NCBI GenBank assembly: GCA_017995665.1
Contig: JAGOIM010000069.1
Location: 1 to 7,567, forward strand
Source of the DNA: Anaerolineaceae bacterium
GTDB lineage: Bacteria > Chloroflexota > Anaerolineae > Anaerolineales > Anaerolineaceae
DNA: 7,567 nucleotides
Direction of reading: 5' to 3'
Part shown: piece by piece, positions 7,005 through 7,567 of the stretch
Layout: each line of letters starts with the position of its first letter
How positions within the stretch are numbered: position 1 is the stretch's first letter
Program-made: the position numbers and the translations under genes
The notes under the pieces: generated by a model
What the model was told of the DNA's origin: nothing
Database searches by the model: none
Seen by the model: the letters and a program-made list of their open reading frames with translations, nothing else

Positions 7005-7119
7005 TTATTAACGAGAAAAAGCTAATGTGTAAGGCTGGGTTTCAACCCGGCCCTTCATTGATGTGTGAGGATAAAAAATATCGCAAGCGAAGTCAGAACT
7101 TCTTCTTGCGATACTTTTT
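7005..7119 (+). ncRNA. Candidate small intergenic RNA
   Basis: A plausible plus-strand promoter (TGGAAA at 6972-6977, 17-bp spacer, TAAAAT at 6995-7000) points to a start near 7007. About 110 nt later lies a strong terminator (7079-7119). Between them a hairpin forms from AAGGCTGGGT and ACCCGGCCCTT around a TTCA loop (7031-7055), which outer AATG/CATT pairing (7024-7027 with 7056-7059) may extend. No ribosome-binding site followed by a start codon and reading frame is evident. Promoter plus structure plus terminator fits a stand-alone small RNA, but no known family is recognised and the promoter match is modest. Confidence 0.3.
7079..7119 (+). terminator. Strong bidirectional intrinsic terminator
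   Basis: TATCGCAAG (7079-7087) pairs perfectly with CTTGCGATA (7105-7113). Inside it GAAGT and ACTTC (7089-7093 and 7098-7102) extend the stem around a four-base loop. The plus side is followed by CTTTTT (7114-7119). The minus side is followed by six T (complement of 7073-7078), so it could stop transcripts from either direction. It would insulate the DarA promoter region from the repeat-rich end of the window. Confidence 0.75.
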
Positions 7120-7141
7120 ACAGGCCAGGCGCTTAATTTCT

Positions 7142-7224
7142 CCTGAGTTTCTCAATTTAGTGTCCTGAAAACATTTCTTTTCCTCGTTGAAAACAGATTG
7201 TTTCGGCAAAATGAGAAAATCAGG
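7142..7224. mobile_element. 83-bp MITE-like repeat, copy 1
   Basis: This 83-bp block has ends CCTGAGTTTCTCA (7142-7154) and TGAGAAAATCAGG (7212-7224), inverted repeats with one mismatch. It is repeated in direct orientation at 7485-7567 with only three differences in 83 positions. Small size, terminal inverted repeats, lack of a full gene and near-identity of two copies fit a non-autonomous element moved by a transposase encoded elsewhere. I see no clear target-site duplication. The minus frame is open across it, so a fragment of a repeated coding sequence is the alternative. Confidence 0.6.
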
Positions 7225-7381
7225 TCGTAAGCCAATTAGCTCTTTTCAAACCGGCAATTTATTTCGTAAGCAAACTTGCGCGTTTCAAGCCGGCAAAAAA
7301 TTTATCGTAGGCCGGCTTGTGCTTTTCAAACCGGCAAGATCCTGGCAAATTATTAAGCCGGATTCAAAAACAGAATCCGGC
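7225..7381 (+). repeat. Cluster of four REP-like hairpin units
   Basis: Three direct units with 25-nt cores at 7231-7255, 7270-7294 and 7311-7335 each follow a TCGTA(A/G) lead and end in CAA-N-CCGGC. A fourth core at 7357-7381 is the same unit inverted: GCCGGATTC and GAATCCGGC form a perfect 9-bp stem with a 7-nt loop. All cores are 25 nt with a T-rich loop. Pairing partners change together: TTC/GAA in unit 4 against TTG/CAA in units 2 and 3, and A:T, C:G or T:A at the neighbouring position in units 4, 2 and 1. Start-to-start spacing is 39, 41 and 46 bp. The whole cluster lies between the two 83-bp repeats. Confidence 0.65.
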
Positions 7382-7409
7382 CTACAGTTAAGTCAGGAAT
7401 TATCCAAAC

Positions 7410-7484
7410 CTAAATTTTCTTTTCAATCTCGCCCAATGCTAAGGCGATGAAATCATCAAGGCTCATGGCGCCGGGGTTATCTCC
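7410..7484 (-). pseudogene. Possible C-terminal gene remnant next to repeat copy 2
   Basis: Reading minus from the edge of the second 83-bp repeat, the frame gives GDNPGAMSLDDFIALALG and then EIEKKI before a TAG at 7412-7410. Its composition (acidic Ser-Leu-Asp-Asp start to an amphipathic helix, basic end) is typical of a real C-terminus. Upstream the same frame meets TAA inside the repeat, so if this was a gene it has been cut by the element. The internal ATG has no ribosome-binding site and would give only 18 codons. I do not recognise the protein. Confidence 0.3.
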
Positions 7485-7567
7485 CCTGAGGTTCTCAATT
7501 TAGTGTCCTGAAAACATTTCTTTTCCTCGTTGAAAACAGATTGTTTCAGCAAAATGAGAAACTCAGG
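7485..7567. mobile_element. 83-bp MITE-like repeat, copy 2, ending at the window edge
   Basis: This second copy of the block at 7142-7224 is in the same orientation and differs at three positions. Its ends CCTGAGGTTCTCA (7485-7497) and TGAGAAACTCAGG (7555-7567) again show one mismatch, at the same terminal position as in copy 1 but on the opposite arm. The parental ends were therefore probably perfect 13-bp inverted repeats. The copy reaches the last base of the window, so I cannot tell whether the repeated sequence continues further. Confidence 0.6.

Noticed and set aside
7093..7248. Minus-strand frame across repeat copy 1 (about 51 codons)
   Set aside because: It has no start codon at its beginning, runs through the strong terminator hairpin, and the equivalent frame in copy 2 diverges right after the repeat. 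It is kept only as an alternative view of the repeat.
7225..7381. CRISPR-like array (regularly spaced repeats)
   Set aside because: Units are imperfect, one is inverted, the intervals are only 39-46 bp start to start, there is no constant repeat with unique spacers, and no cas gene is present.
7187..7450. Plus-strand open frame of 87 codons
   Set aside because: It runs through half of the 83-bp repeat and the hairpin cluster. Its recurring Phe-Gln/Lys-x-Gly/Ala peptide pattern just reflects the DNA repeats.

Overview
The window reads as a bacterial chromosome segment of roughly mid-40s percent GC. All seven supported protein genes lie on the minus strand, so transcription runs from high to low coordinates. 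An Anaerolineae-like member of the Chloroflexota is my best guess, from the style of the BMP lipoprotein (short signal ending LAAC, then a Pro/Glu/Thr/Ala-rich linker), tandem DarA-type genes beside a DUF4013 membrane protein, and intergenic AGCCGGATTC-type hairpins. No rRNA or marker gene is present, so this is inference.

Left and centre (1-5226): a complete-order nucleoside-type ABC importer operon in the NupN-O-P-Q/BmpA arrangement. It runs from a sigma-70-like promoter (5198-5226) through a BMP-family lipoprotein (4094-5143), a double-domain ATPase (2391-3950), permease 1 (1118-2383) and permease 2 (1-1121, cut by the window edge). The last three genes are joined by a 7-nt gap and an ATGA overlap. 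Two hairpins, one a textbook intrinsic terminator, separate the lipoprotein from the ATPase. This probably makes the binding protein more abundant than the membrane complex.

Middle right (5282-6781): a DUF4013 polytopic membrane protein, a 248-bp gap, then two adjacent DarA/PstA-like (DUF970) cyclic-di-AMP receptor genes whose stop and start codons are 1 nt apart. The two paralogs have lost different ligand-contact positions.

Right end (6782-7567): no intact gene that I can support. In order it holds two overlapping 8-2-8 palindromes upstream of the DarA pair, a possible small RNA ending in a strong bidirectional terminator, and two 83-bp near-identical MITE-like repeats with 13-bp terminal inverted repeats. 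Those repeats flank a cluster of four hairpin (REP-like) units and what looks like the C-terminal scrap of a minus-strand gene. This is the accessory-looking part of the window.

Functionally, the importer should bring in purine or other nucleosides. The DarA pair is expected to sense c-di-AMP. Nothing in the sequence directly links the two beyond proximity.
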